The position numbers and the translations under genes were made by a program. The notes below the pieces were generated by a model. That model was not told the origin of the DNA, made no database searches, and was given only the letters and a program-made list of their open reading frames with translations. This document shows positions 49,290 through 62,389 of a stretch of DNA of 64,000 nt, piece by piece (position 1 is the first letter of the stretch; each line of letters begins with the position of its first letter). The stretch is taken from assembly GCA_947359465.1 (NCBI GenBank), contig OX375881.1:77647914-77711913 (forward strand), written 5' to 3'. Source of the stretch: Metellina segmentata. Taxonomy: Eukaryota; Arthropoda; Arachnida; Araneae; Tetragnathidae.

Positions 49290-49560
49290 AGGGGTTCACA
49301 TACGCTATTTTCATAGTACAATCAATTTGGGCAATAGAATCTCTCCAGACGATTCTACTGTAAGGAAATAAGCAATAGAGAATCTTTCCTAGAGAATATA
49401 TTCGAAGGAATTGGCCAATATAACCTTTACAAAGGATTGCAAGCACGAAAGGGGTAATAGAATCATTTTAAAGAAAGAATATATTCTAAGAAAAGGACCA
49501 ATTGAATCTTTCTAAAGGTTACAAGAATTGATTCTAAAGCAGTATGAAGTTATTTAGCGA
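49290..49560 (+). repeat. Degenerate 41-bp minisatellite, site 2
   Basis: Blocks such as AGAAAAGGACCAATTGAATC, TTTCTAAAGGTT and ATTGATTCTAA resemble the 62390-62715 array in order and orientation, with heavy divergence. Confidence 0.5.
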
Positions 49561-51224
49561 TTAGGTACATTGTAGGGTAAACACAACACTGCAATAATTT
49601 GTGCTACTTATGTTTATTAGAACCTGGAACTCTGTACTCAATATTAATAATATGTTTTTAAACAAAATAATCCGCTAGTGCCTTCAGAAATTAGTAATAA
49701 ACTTACGCTTCTAAAACTAATATTTTATAAGAATAGAAAAAAGAAGATTTTAGAAAGTGATTTCTGGAAATTAAGATAAGAAATTATAAATGATTTTTAA
49801 AGAAAGCAAATTTTATCATTTTTTTTTTAATTTTAGAATTTTGTATTTCACTGAATGTGATTAATTTTAATTTAAAGTACAGGGAATAGGGAATAAAAAT
49901 GTCTTTAAATGTCATCAAAAGACAAGCACTGGCAAAAAAATGTAAAATTAGATGCGTTTAAAATTTTTATTTAAATATATATTATAATGTTTTATAATTT
50001 ATTTCGCTAAAAATTTTTATTTTCTTAACTAAGAATATCTCCATTAATTTTCAGCGATTAAATGTATTCTGATTAGAAATCAAGTGAATTAGCTAATTTA
50101 TTCGTTCAAGCTAATTCGTTTGTTTTAGGAATAATAGCATTTGCTCTTACAGCAAGCAAAACATGTTTACGTGCTCTAAAAAACATTCAAATACAGGTTT
50201 GTTTTCGAATTACGTGTAAGCAATACATTTGCATTTGTTAGGTTGCTATAGCTATGAAATATCTAAACCTGGTAAGTTACATTATCAAACTGTCATTTAA
50301 AATTATACAAATTGAAATTATTGAGTTAACTCTAAAATTGTAATGAACATGAAACATTTCAAAATATAGATTCCTTTTTTTTTGCTTTTGCAATATTATT
50401 TTTTCAAACTAAACCTATTGACATATTGTTATTCGGATTATTCATAAACATATTGCTTTTTGACATATGAAATTGCTTTGTTAAAATATATGTTGCTTGT
50501 AAAAAGAATATAATTTGAATGTTTCGTAAGTATTATTGTAAAGTGGGCTAGTGCATGTTAAATTACTGATGACTTAAAATATCCTAATTCTGGCATGATG
50601 TGGAAATTTGGAGAGTGCCAGAACAGTTGTGACCTCGTCATCGGATTGTGACTCAAAATTACGTGGGATTGTCCTCGTACCTTTCCTTTTGGGTATGGGG
50701 ACGGACCCTTACCAATGACCCTGTGAACAGCTCCAGTACGCCTTTAGTTAAAATACTAACCATACATACCGTAAAAATAATTTTATACACACAAAAAATG
50801 GGCTTCATCGTCTAAAATAAAAATAATATGCATTTATGACGAATTACATTTGATATTTAAGTATAATAGAGTATTGTGTGCTTCATGTAAAAATATGCAT
50901 CTATCATATAAGTGGGGGATATTTAAAATTTTGTCACGTCCTTATTATAATTTTAATAATTTATAAAAACAAAAAATTACTTTTGTTCATTTCCTTTTTC
51001 AAAAATCGATCATGTTTATTGATTAAAATATGCGGATCAAATTTAGTTTGAATTTACAGCAGTTTCAAAATCACACAAAAAAAAATTCGTGTCCAATGAA
51101 CTTTATAAATGAGGTTAATATCACATTGTTTGCTCTTTTTTATAAACTTATGACACCTATAATGAAACAGTGATTTACTTTTTATAGAATTCATAATGCT
51201 AACGTGACTGGTCGATTGATTAAC
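49561..51224. other. AT-rich noncoding stretch
   Basis: No gene recognised. The part at 50590-50740 is less AT-rich but I can assign nothing to it. Confidence 0.4.
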
Positions 51225-51226
51225 TA

Positions 51227-52627
51227 CACTCTATAAAAAGAATCGACGCACCAAGAAGGAATCATCCGACTGCTTTGAAATTTCGTATCAAAAATGTTTT
51301 GACCAAGTATGCAAATGATTGAAATTTGGGGTCCTATGAATAAATAGTGCGATCTCCAGCGCATCGGAACTGCACATCCAGCAGATGTATATAAGGAGTT
51401 GTTCTTGAACTATTGTTAAAAATTTCTGCTGCATTGCGATTTAGGATACATTTGAACGACTGAATAAATTCCTCGCCACAGGATTCAAGCTCATTACGAG
51501 CAACTTTCAGAGTTTTAAAGAGGTCGTATCATTGGTTTGAAAAAGGCAGGTTGGGCAAATGGGAGAATCGCTTGTCATGTGAGTCGGAGCGATGCGGCGA
51601 TTAGAAGATGCTGGCAAGAGTGGGTGGACAATGGCAGATTTCAGCGTCATGATGGTAGCGGTCGACGTAGGGCCACAACAGATCGTGAGGACAGAGTGAT
51701 TGTCAGATCAGCTGTCAGAGCGCCTGATTCATCGCTATCAACCATCAGTCGTACGACCCACACACGAGTGTCTACCATGACCATTCGCAGACGGCCGAGA
51801 GAGCGAAATCTACGCTCGTACCGACCGTTACGCCACCTGCCACTCATGCCTGCATACTGTCGAGCCAGATTACAGTGGTGCTTAGCTCGATCAGGCTGGA
51901 ATGATGCTGACTGGGGACGTATAGTCTTTAGCGACGAATCCCGTTTCCAACTGTGTCCTGACGATCATCGAAGACGTGTCTGGAGACGTTCAGGGCAGCG
52001 TGCCGTTCCTGCTTTCACTATTGCATGCCACACGGGCCCTCAACAAGCAGTTATGGTCTGGGGTGCCATTTCCCTTGATAGCCGGACCCCTTTGGTTGTC
52101 ATTAGAGGTACACTTACTGCACAGCGGTACGTTGACGACATTCTGAGACCTGTTTTGCTACCGTTCCTTTCGCAGTACCCTGGGCTTATTTTTCAGCAAG
52201 ACAATGCCAGACCACATGCGGCACGTGTTGCTATGAACTGTCTTCAAGATTGTCAAACACTTCCTTGGCCAGCCAGATCACCATATCTCTCTCCCATCGA
52301 ACATGTCTGGGATATGATGGGAAGGCGACTGCATACGGTAGGGAATGTTGATGACGTAGTCCGACATTTGGAGCAAATTTGGCAAGAAATACCGTAGGAG
52401 ACCATCCGGGACCTTTATCGGTCTATGCCACGTCGTGTGGCAGCTTGCATCCAGGCTAGAGGCGGGTCAACACCTTATTGAGCTCGTTACTGTAACTCTG
52501 AAATAAATCATTCAATTTTTCTGAAATTTTAATCATTTTCTATTCTGTACATAACTTTCCTATCCACCAATTTATGTCTCCATCGGATAACTCCTTCTTG
52601 GTGAGTCGATTTTTTTGTTATTGAGTG
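51227..52627 (+). mobile_element. Tc1-like element, full length, recently inactivated
   Basis: TA at 51225-51226 and 52628-52629 flank inverted repeats. The left starts CACTCTATAAAAAGAATCGA and the inverted right CACTCAATAACAAAAAAATC. Both include CACCAAGAAGGA, and the imperfect arms are about 44 bp. 1401 bp. It holds a transposase in one continuous phase. Confidence 0.92.
51468..52481 (+). pseudogene. Tc1-like transposase, single-phase, three point lesions
   Basis: One phase runs from 51468 to the TGA at 52479-52481. The expected start codon is ATT at 51468 instead of ATG. A TAA at 51516-51518 replaces an expected Glu codon within SEF-RGRI. A TAG at 52395-52397 replaces an expected Gln codon 27 codons before the end. 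The 286-codon part between contains a helix-turn-helix (SRSDAAIRRCWQEW), catalytic VFSDESRFQL, QQDNARPHAAR, and SPYLSPIEHVWDMMGRR with the Glu. All catalytic residues are present in one frame with no indels. Family transposases are about 340 residues, and the span agrees. Confidence 0.92.
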
Positions 52628-52629
52628 TA

Positions 52630-54794
52630 TTTTAGCGTTAAAAGATTTCGATGTTTCTAGTATTTTTTTACTATCATAATTTATAGATCTTTCAATTATG
52701 AAGTTGTGGAATTAAGATTACTAACAGTTATAAAATTGTATAACATATTTGTTCATTGTCAGTTATATTGCGATCCTTACATTTTGTTCCCTTTGAATGG
52801 TGTAAAGTAGTTTCATTAATCAATCCAATATCTTTTAATAATTGAACCATCATAAATATGGCCAAATTATCAAATCTATTCAGTTATTCAATTTGTTGCA
52901 TACACAATTATACATTTTGTACATTTTCTGCCTGCATGCGAACTTATTGTTTATTTATGACTAAGAAAAACAAAATATATATGTTAACCACTCATTTAAA
53001 GCAGAAATCAAACCTTAGAGTTAATTAACATTTATGAACTCGTTCTTATACAAAATACAAAACAAAATGCAAGAACATAAGAAACCACCTTCCAACCTTT
53101 TTTCCTTTCCATTCGCAAAACCAAAAACTTATAAATAATAATAATAACAAAAAAAAATGTTTCATGGAATTTACTGCATGAATTGTTATTTAGTTCTTTA
53201 TTTTTTCTGCCTTCGCTCAGCAATATCCATAAAACATGTCACAATGCGATGTTGTTCCGAGAAATCACATTTTTTTGTTTTGTGAAGGAAATGGTTTCAC
53301 AAAAGCAGAGCTGCTGAGTTTTTTCATTTGTTCACCGCATTTTCATCAACGCAGATTTTCCTAATACATTTCTTTTGATTTACATTTTAAGTACATTTTT
53401 TAATTCATGAAATGAGTTAATTCCATTCATTCGTATTCTGGCCGGTAAGGAAAATTTCTTTCTTCTCTCCAAAAAATGTCCAATACGTCTATTTGTCAAT
53501 TTTATTTCTTGCTTTTTATTTGACGTAGTGAGTTTACTCCATGCAAAAAAAGTTTTATGAAAACTCTCAATTAATTTCATTTGATATGTTGCGGTATACC
53601 CGAATGAAAATGGACTTTAGGTGATACTCATAAAAATCATTTTAAATTAAATGTTTTAGATTTTGTATCGAGGTTAAGAAATTTTTCTACTGATTCTTTA
53701 TCTGTTTTGTTACAAAATCTGCAAAAAAAAAAAAGAATAATAATAACGTGTTTGAAGATTTAAGATAGGGATCTCTGTCAAACAAGGTTCAAATATGCAT
53801 CACAAATACTTTATTGAATAGAATATAAATGGTATTAAATTATCTGAACAAAATCATAAATAAGTGATTATAGTATAATATGTAAAAATTAGGATATTAA
53901 TGTAAAATTATATGAATAAATTTAAGGAATTAAAGTAACTAGTATACATCTATTGAAATTAAAGTACTTATATGTTTGGAGTATTGCGTGGAATATATTA
54001 AAATCTAATTTTTAAGAAATTAAAATGCTATTATATATTTGTTGATTAGAACATCAATTAAAAAAAGTTCTGAATTGATGTTATGTATAAATGTTACAGC
54101 AAGAGAGTTGACTTTTGGACGAATGTTTTTGAAATGATTAAATCCATATCGTTACACTAAATGTAGAGGTTTGTGTGTCAAAAATTCCATTTTCTCTTTT
54201 ATGCTTTATGTGGCATTTTGTGATTTCCACCTTGTGGCAAAATCTCGTGTCATCAGCTCATCCAATAAAAGTTACAACCAAATTTATATAATTATTACAG
54301 AATGCAGTTTTTAGACATACGACCTTTTGCATTTTGAGTGACGATAGTCTATATCGTTTCTTGTTCATACTAAAACAATATTTTTATCTAACTAATGATT
54401 TCATATTCAGTTATACACTTTTATTTTAGGCAAAATTTTGAAATGTAAAACTACAGATAAATTTCCTACGGGCTAAGTACATTATTTTTGTTTCTATGTT
54501 ATAGTTTTATACATTTTCCGTTGCAGTTCAGCATTTGCATTTATTGCTCAGCATTACTTTCATATAACAAAATTAACAACAAAGTGTAGAAAATAATTAA
54601 TAAATACTGAAATCACATTCAAGTATGAGTCGTTTTGAATAGTGCGTGGGTTAAATCTTACAATGTTAAGTATAATTTTATAACTTAAACAGGGTTATCC
54701 AAAAGTCAGTAAGGGCCTGTAATTTCAATAATTTCATAAATAATATTTTTTTTTACATTTTATAAGAATATGAGATTTATCATGGAAACTTAAT
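52630..54794. other. AT-rich noncoding stretch
   Basis: No gene recognised. Short minus frames at 53032-53223 and 53380-53580 lack known domains. Confidence 0.45.
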
Positions 54795-54965
54795 GATCAA
54801 ATATCGAACGTAAAAGTTTTTCTATGAAACCTGAGGATCAATAATTCTTGCACAATGAACATATCGTCGCAAATATCGTACGTAAAAGGTTTTATATGAA
54901 ACCTGAGGATCAATAATTTTGTACAGTGAACATATCGTCGTAAATATGACACGAAAGATTTTCTA
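54795..54965. repeat. 72-bp tandem repeat, about 2.3 copies
   Basis: TATGAAACCTGAGGATCAAT recurs at 72-bp spacing (54823 and 54895), together with GTGAACATATCGTCG and CGTAAAAG blocks. The minus-strand open frame over it repeats accordingly and is incidental. Confidence 0.85.
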
Positions 54966-57094
54966 ATCGAATCAGCAACTAGGTGTTTATTTGATAATTT
55001 TGAGAAACAAGTGTTTGTTAGCAACCTCCCACAAACTGGAAATCCATGCTCGGTTATGAGTGAAGCCGCAGTTAAGGGTGGAAGTGAGAGTATCTGAAGA
55101 CCCAAGCATATGAACTTGAAAAGATTCATCATCCCTTTCTATGGGTCTATCTTAAACACAAAGTTTATGTTAACAACGTTCATACAATTGCAACAGTAAA
55201 ATAACAATATCCAAGCTGACATCAAACTACAAGAACCAGAAACGTTGTGTCTTGAAAAAATGCCTTGAAAAGACACTATTGTGCGAAGCAGTAAAGATTG
55301 GACTGTGGAGATTTTCATTTCCAAACCTAGTGTAAATTTCTTAACATATGTAATGTACACGTCTTACGGTATTGTAAATTTCAAAATAAAATTTACTGAT
55401 AAAATTACTTAAGAATACTAACTATTTGAAAACATATTTCAATCTATCTTGTATAATGCATTGCTTATGTTAAATTTGTTTAAAGCTTGCGATAAATTTT
55501 ATTGGATAGTGTTAGATCGAATGAGAGGTTTTAATAACAAACGAAAAATATGAATATTTTTCTACAAAATTTTCCTTTTTTTCTTGGCAAAACCTACCAA
55601 ACCTCAAAGGAGAATAATATTACCGAATATATTGTTTGCATGTGTACATCTAAAATTTTAAATACATTGAAACACAATTGCTTTATACTCTTGGGATTTT
55701 CAACTACAAAACTCAGAAGTTAAAAATTAAAAATGTTGTTTCCAATTAAAAATACTGCCAAAAAGGTTAAAGATAATTATTGCGGTCTTAGTTTTATTTT
55801 GTTTGCATTCTCTTTTTGATGTCAACAAAATGGTTTAGGTGCTGTATTTTACATTTAAATATCCGTGCAAATATGTTTCACCAAACTGTAAAAAATCGTT
55901 CAAAGACAAAAAATAACCCTTAACAGCGTTTCGTGATGAAAATTTACAAAACATATACCATTTCTCCATCTAATACATATTTAAACCAATGTTATTTCAG
56001 TAATCAATGATTTTTACAATTCGTTATTTTAAGTAGCTTTTCTATTTATATTTATAAAGCACAGAAAGTAAGAATAGGCTTGTCGTTTTTTAAATGGTTC
56101 TGAATTTCCATTTTTTAATGCACGCTCCTTTTTTACAGACATGTTCTGTGAAATAATCATTTCTTTAAAATAATAAGTCATACGTTCAACTATTTAGAAA
56201 GAATTACTTAGTGATGCTTTACGCAATATGCTGATATTAAATATACATATGCTGAATATTAGAATTGGGTAAAATGGTAAGCATTTGCACTATGCATATT
56301 CAATATTTAAATATTTTATACAGTAAATTTTGGGGAAACAAGATTTCGTTTCAGATTACTTGAGAGTTTATATTATCCGTTATCAGAAAATCAATTCCAT
56401 TATTAATAATACAATTTTGAACTGCATATTAATTTATTAAAATAACAACTTTAAAATAACTACATGTGTAAGAAACAATTATATGTTTTAGGTAAATGTA
56501 ACTATATGCAGTAGTCCTAAATTTTCATGGTAAAAATACCTCAGTATTCTACACTTTTAATATCTATCGTTAATATACTCTACCAGTTTAAGAAAGATTT
56601 ATACGGTTAATTATCCCTTTTAAACTTAATAATGGGGCTTTGTGTAGCTTCTGTTTTGTACTTCTTATTCTCTAATAATTTAAAAGTCCAAACCTTCTTA
56701 AAATTGACATTATAGTAACGGCCTTTTAAAGACTCTAGGTAATTATACCAGGTACGATCTCAAGTAATAATCTGGAAATAAAATTGTTTGAAAATAGAAA
56801 ACAGCAACATTTGTTTATGTTGTAGTCGTGTTAAATGCGGATCTTTGTTAGGAAATAGGATGAACGGTAGATGGCAACATGGGTAGCGGGATGCATTTTG
56901 TCCCCTATATCCTTGAATATCCGTGTAACCTGATACCACGTCTAAAGCAGGTAGCTATGGGAACAAGATTCTTTTATTCTCAGTAGGGATGATTCTAAAG
57001 AATGACGCACTTTAATATTTTGCTCTTTTGCGAATGTTGGAGACGGAAAGAACTAGTTAACGAGTTTAAATCTTCTGGGTGACAAATAGAATTC
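54966..57094. other. AT-rich noncoding stretch
   Basis: No gene or structured repeat recognised. Composition becomes less AT-rich after about 56830, ahead of the LINE relic. Confidence 0.45.
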
Positions 57095-57690
57095 CTAACA
57101 AATGTACTTCCAAATTGTTACCGATTTGTCTTGGGCAGATGATTCCATCGATTCGGGAGCACTTGACTTCTGTGATCCCTTTTTCACTTATTCCCCAATA
57201 GGAAGACGTGGATCTACCTTTGTTGGAGAGATAGAGACCATATGCATAGCTCTTTCTCAGCTTCAGTGCCACTGGGATTACTCTTTTGGAGCAATCAGTT
57301 TTTCATACTCTATAACTGCCCCGTCGTCAAGTAATTCCTCAAGAGGACATTGGTTTTCTAGTATTCTTACTTGGCCATAATAAAATGGTTTGTCTACAAT
57401 AGATACCTAGTCACTGCGGTATCAGAAGATGGCTGATCTGCTGGCTAAGGAAGATACATAGATTTCTCAGACATCGGAAGCTGAGATCCAATGCATGCCA
57501 ACAGTCAATTAGTAAGAGAACGTTCAAAATATTCTAGAAAAGGGAATTTATAAGGAAGACATCAATGAAAACATGGTGCAACAATTTCTCAGACTTTCCT
57601 CATTGGTCAAAGATGAGAGCCGTAACTGAATCGTGTTTTGCGACCGGTCTCGACTGTCTTGTAAAACCCCGCGTCGTATATTTTTTATTT
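57095..57690 (+). pseudogene. Non-LTR retrotransposon RNase H relic
   Basis: The frame from 57102 has the layout of an RNase H domain. IVTDLSWADDSIDSG (TDGS motif, Asp kept) is followed by RRGSTFVGEIETICIALSQL (Glu kept), then FGAISFSYSIT, where the third catalytic Asp of SDS has become Tyr. After frameshifts, KMADLLAKE (57430-57460) matches the conserved ADxLAK segment. The tail VTESCFATGLDCL near 57620 resembles the C-terminal segment that follows RNase H in many LINE ORF2 proteins. The reverse transcriptase upstream is missing. It is typical of a 5'-truncated LINE copy, though the exact clade is uncertain. Confidence 0.7.
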
Positions 57691-57709
57691 AAGCAACCTT
57701 TTTTTAAAG

Positions 57710-57743
57710 GTATGTGATCTTTAGGAAGATTTTGATCACATAC
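57710..57743. repeat. Hairpin, 10-bp arms
   Basis: GTATGTGATC (57710-57719) and its complement GATCACATAC (57734-57743), with a 14-base loop. It lies just after the LINE relic. No function inferred. Confidence 0.6.
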
Positions 57744-58003
57744 ACTTGCTCCTATAACCTACTCTTTTTCTACTTCCATAGAGGGACACTGGAAAGCGAG
57801 AGACCAAACGGGTTTCGTACACTTTCTCTTCTGTTTCTATACATTCTATTTGTCTTTGTTTGATTTCAGTCAACCTTTTGTAAGTCAGAATCCGCCATTG
57901 TAAAATAAGGGGAATATTTCGCAATGTCATTAAGTGCATTAATGGGACAGCCTGTGTCTGGAGCAGTTCTCTTCGTAGACAGACAGTACTATCGAAGTCT
58001 AAA

Positions 58004-58873
58004 GGTCGTATTCACAAGTCTCGAGTTAACTCGAGCATCAGTTAATCGGCAGGTAAGAGTTGACTAGAGGATTATCAAGAACGGTATTCTCAAACGGCGA
58101 ATTAAGATCCGGGGATTAAAATGAGACGCTCTCTGTGATTGGCTACTACCGTCTCCTCATCGATCACGTGATATTGTTTATATTTGTTACGACGGCCGAA
58201 TCTGCATTCATACTGATCAAACACGCACTTCACCATAGATTTGATTACAAATTGTGATTAAATAGAACACTTGCGGCATTTTAATTTGGGTTTGGGAAAA
58301 TAAATGCAAAGGTATTTCATTTTAAATTGGATGGTATGAAAAGTAACTTGCACTGTCAATTTTCTTTCGTTCGTAATAAATTAACAGAATAATTTATATT
58401 CTGCAACGAATTCGCTTTAGACATGGTCATATTCTTTCTTTCGCTCTTACCGGACGGAGGTGCCGCCATCTATCTTTTCACCAAACGTTTTCGCAGTTAC
58501 CTTTATTTTCACTTTTCTTTTGATTTTCAATAAAATTATGTTTTAAATTTTTCCATTTTTAGAATATTATGATGAGATGAGCTGCTATTCAGCAGGGGCT
58601 TCGTAATGACAGATCTAGTCCAGTCGTCGCAAGAATATTATAATTGAGCAGCATATAATAAAATGTGTGTCCTCCATTTTATTTTTCGCAAAAAGATAGT
58701 ACTGCGCATGCGTTAAATAGAACTCGCGAGTTAACTCGCTGATTTCGGAGGATCAAAATGTAACACCGAAACGGCTGTTTAAGCCACGAATCAGGACTTG
58801 TGAATGCGGTTTTTTCGGTAACTCGGGGATTATCGTTGATCCGCGAGTCAACTCGGACATGTGAATACGGTCG
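58004..58873 (+). mobile_element. Unclassified TIR element, copy B
   Basis: Ends GGTCGTATTCACAAGTC and, inverted, GACCGTATTCACATGTCC. Subterminal sequences are rich in CTCGAG/GTTAACTCG motifs, including the 16-bp perfect palindrome CTCGAGTTAACTCGAG at 58020-58035. About 0.87 kb, no coding. Copy A (35560-37870) is the same element in reverse orientation. The target duplication is not resolved. Confidence 0.75.
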
Positions 58874-59552
58874 CAAATGTCTTAACCTTTAGACTACCGT
58901 CGGTACAGAAGTTGCGCCTTGAAGGAATTTAGTCTACGGACGGTACATCAGTTGGAGTTTGAAATTGATAAGAATCGTGCCTAGAAAGAGAGAGAGAGAG
59001 AATCTAACTAGTTAGATCTATAACCGTAGTCAAAAGGTTAAGCAACATCAACTGCAGAGAAAACTGCATGTGCTTACATGGAATTATGCATATGAACCCC
59101 CACAGAGGGTCAATACGTCCAGTTTGATTTATAAGTACATATAAATAAAACTATTGAAGACAGTATACGCTTCATTTGGGACTTTTATGGCTCAAGGGGC
59201 ATTGCTGCCCATGTTGTAAAAACATACAATATCAAGTAATAATGATGATAATGTTCAATGGGATATCACCCCCGCCCATAGGCATGCGGTATATTTAGGT
59301 TCACGACAGCAACCCCACCCAACTGTGTTTTATTGAAAGATAACAAAACTTACATTTTTAGTACTGAAGAGTATAAAATGTACTCGATAATGCGCGCTAC
59401 AAAATGGCAAAGTCGGTACACGACAAGTTGAAAATGACATATGTAAACAATGGAATGAAGTTGAATATGCAAGATATCGAACAAATACAATTTGGGGATA
59501 GTCAAGTCACAGCTCGATTCCCGTTTTTTAAGTTCCATCCTTCATCATATAA
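58874..59552. other. No recognised gene
   Basis: Contains a GA repeat at 58986-59001 and, at 59083-59113, TTATGCATATGAACCCCCAC then AGAGGGTCAA, a relative of the block at 12958. Otherwise nothing recognised. Confidence 0.4.
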
Positions 59553-61134
59553 TCTATATAAATAAGAATGGAGTGTTTGTTTGTACATTCAATATTTTCG
59601 ACCCATTTCAAGTTTTCTATCCGTTTTGGACCCTTCTGATGCCGAATCCGCCCTTTTCTCGTTTGGTGTCTGTCTGTCTGTCTGTCCGTCTGTCAGTCTG
59701 TCTGTCTGTCTGTCTGTCTGTATGTTGTGCCCTATACACGTCCACGCGGTTTAAGATATTTGCATGAACATTTGCATACAGTGAGTACTTATCTTCATTT
59801 AGTTAGTGGCATTGGTTGCGAAAGTCTGTCTGTCCGTCTTTCTGTTCTATGCTCGATTTTGTGTTTGTGTGTTTGTGTAGACATCACATGAATTATATTC
59901 CAGATATTTGATTGCATTTTATTTTATTTTATACATTATCTATTAGTTTAGTGAATGCAATATTAAACATTTCTTTATTGTTATATTTAGTTGAGTTTCA
60001 TGCTAAAACACCTAAGTAAGTATACTTAAATCAACCATAATTTGGTAGTTTTGGAAAAATTGGAATGTCTATTGAATATGACGATTACTTCGATTGCTTT
60101 ACCAGTATTGCTGAAAAAGTAATTATTCTTCCAAAAATTATTTTTTTTATGGAATTTCATCTCTGATACTTCATTTATTTCGAGTCTTATTTTTATTCTT
60201 TGCGCAATGAAAACGATTTCCGAATATTTGGGACAGACGATATTTTTCATTGAAACGAGAATGAACAAGATCGCGCGAGCAGTGATATTTTTTCTGGTTC
60301 TTTCGCTCTGAATTAATTTCACATTTCTAAATTTTGTACACTTTTAGTTGAAAGTTGTGGCAACTGTGCGAGATCAAGAGATAAAATTGAATCACAAATT
60401 AATATATTTAGAACAATTTTTTGCGACATCTTTTATTTAGTTTTACTTTGCTGTTTCCTGTTTTAAATACTTATTATTTTAATAAATGTGTTTTCCTTCT
60501 CATCACACGCAACAGCACCACAAAGTATTAGACTTAAAAATGTTAGGTAAGAGTATAAATTTCCAGTAAATTTTAAGTGTAGTTATGCCGTTATTTAAAG
60601 AATATTGCCGTTATTGAAATAATAATAATGTTTTTTAATCCAAAATGGAACTTTTTCCAACATTAAAAAATTCGTTATAATAATTACAGGAGAAGATTGC
60701 AAAATTTCACAATGTCGCATACTGGAGGCAAGAGTGCCATAAGTAAAAAAATATTGTTTTGTTGACTATGAGTGCGAGAGCACTCGCCGTAAATCGTAAT
60801 TTTAATTGATTGAGTTGAACATGAAAAGAACTTAAGAAAGGGAATTCAAAATCTTCCTATAAATCGTCTTTTATAGTAGTAACCTTAGTATCTCCTTTCG
60901 TCATTTTGTAGCTTTGTCATACAGCAATTGTGCGATGTATGTGAAATGTATTACATGAATGGATATGCATGTGTAGGATTTGTGTCCAAAGTAAGTTGTA
61001 GAAAATATAAAGATGTCGAAAGATGTTAAAATAAATTTTTATTCTACAAAAAACGTAAGTCATTATATATTTTGATTATATCTTCAATCTAGAGTAAACC
61101 AATTCAAACCGAGTAAGGTCGGGTATTTTGCTAG
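59553..61134 (+). mobile_element. Nonautonomous Helitron, copy 2 (plus strand)
   Basis: Starts TCTATATAAATAAGAATGG after a host A and ends GGGTATTTTGCTAG before a host T. The short CCGA/TCGG hairpin lies before the end. 1582 bp against 1614 bp for copy 1. The difference is explained at least partly by the shorter 20-bp minisatellite. No Rep/helicase coding. The orientation is opposite to copy 1. Confidence 0.88.
59668..59721. repeat. (CTGT)n microsatellite inside Helitron copy 2
   Basis: A CTGT run with CCGT and CAGT variants, the complement of the CAGA run at 1637-1682. Confidence 0.9.
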
Positions 61135-62389
61135 TCACTATCATAAGTTTATCAAAATGAAAGTTTTACTGATACAGAAGAGAGAGATACATTCAAGGAG
61201 GAATGCACCTGGCATGAATTAAAACTAAGCACTAAAACTCGAAAGTTTCTTGCGCAATGGTCCAAGACGGTCCTTGACAGTGTATGGAATAATGTACATG
61301 GAACATTTAATCTTCATTATGGGGCTTCATTATTACGCTTAGAACGACAATCATAAAGAAATTAAAAATGAATAGCAAGATAAACAGCTAAATATTTAAC
61401 GCGATACGTAAAATTCAATGTCGAATTCACAAACGAAACTCATAAAGTTAAACAAATTATAATTACGAGTAGATTTGGAATTTTAATCGTCCTATACCCA
61501 ACTCCGAGAAACTCTGCTGAATGTCTTTTTTGTGAGAACTTAAATTGCACCTTAAACTGCTTACGACGCTCGTTGCATTATATTATTACGAATAACGAGT
61601 GTTAAATATTCTATTATTTTGTTAGGGAACAAATCACTTAAAAATTTTCCTTCGTCTGCATAGAAATGTGTTTGAGAAGCTATAAATAAACAATCCCATC
61701 ATTATGATGGTGATAACTACTTCCCATCTGAAGTGAAATTAAAGCAATTTCGTTGGAATGCAATTCTTCTGTTCATGAAATATGGTATTTTAATGGAGAA
61801 AGAGCACAGATTTTATTTTTCTTACGAAATTTCTCCTAGAGGGATTCTTGAACTTCAGAACAACTGCATGAATATAATCGCTTTACATTCCCTTGTTTTA
61901 TTTAGATAGACTATTATTTCAGAATAAAGATAACCTTGATAGTTTCTTGTTCAAGAAAATAGTTTAACATGAAATATGTCTTGATGACCGATGACAACTG
62001 ATAGCAATGTAAGACAAATTATTTTATAAAGTTTTAATAGATTTTATTTTTAAGTTGTGATATATATTCAGCTTCATGGCATTTAAACTGCACGTTTTAT
62101 CGTTTGTTGTTTTATTTATGGTAATTCAGCATAAAATACCTTTAAAGTTGAAGGTTACTGAAAATATTTTAATTCGATATTTTTGATACGTTAATACAAT
62201 GACATAATAATATATGGTAAAGAAAGGAACAATATAATTTTTCCAAGTTTGTCTATTCAAAGGATAAAACCGAATAAATTTTTGAAAATGATTCTATAAT
62301 ATGGAAGCGAATAATGTATTTTTCAAAATAATTATACTATACAGAGAGTAGTGACAAGTATTACTTTTAAAAATGTTTTAAGTCCAAGG
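61135..62389. other. AT-rich noncoding stretch
   Basis: No gene or repeat identified. Confidence 0.45.

Noticed and set aside
59492..59767. 91-codon frame with Val-Ser-Val-Cys-Leu repeats
   Set aside because: It crosses the CTGT microsatellite of the Helitron.
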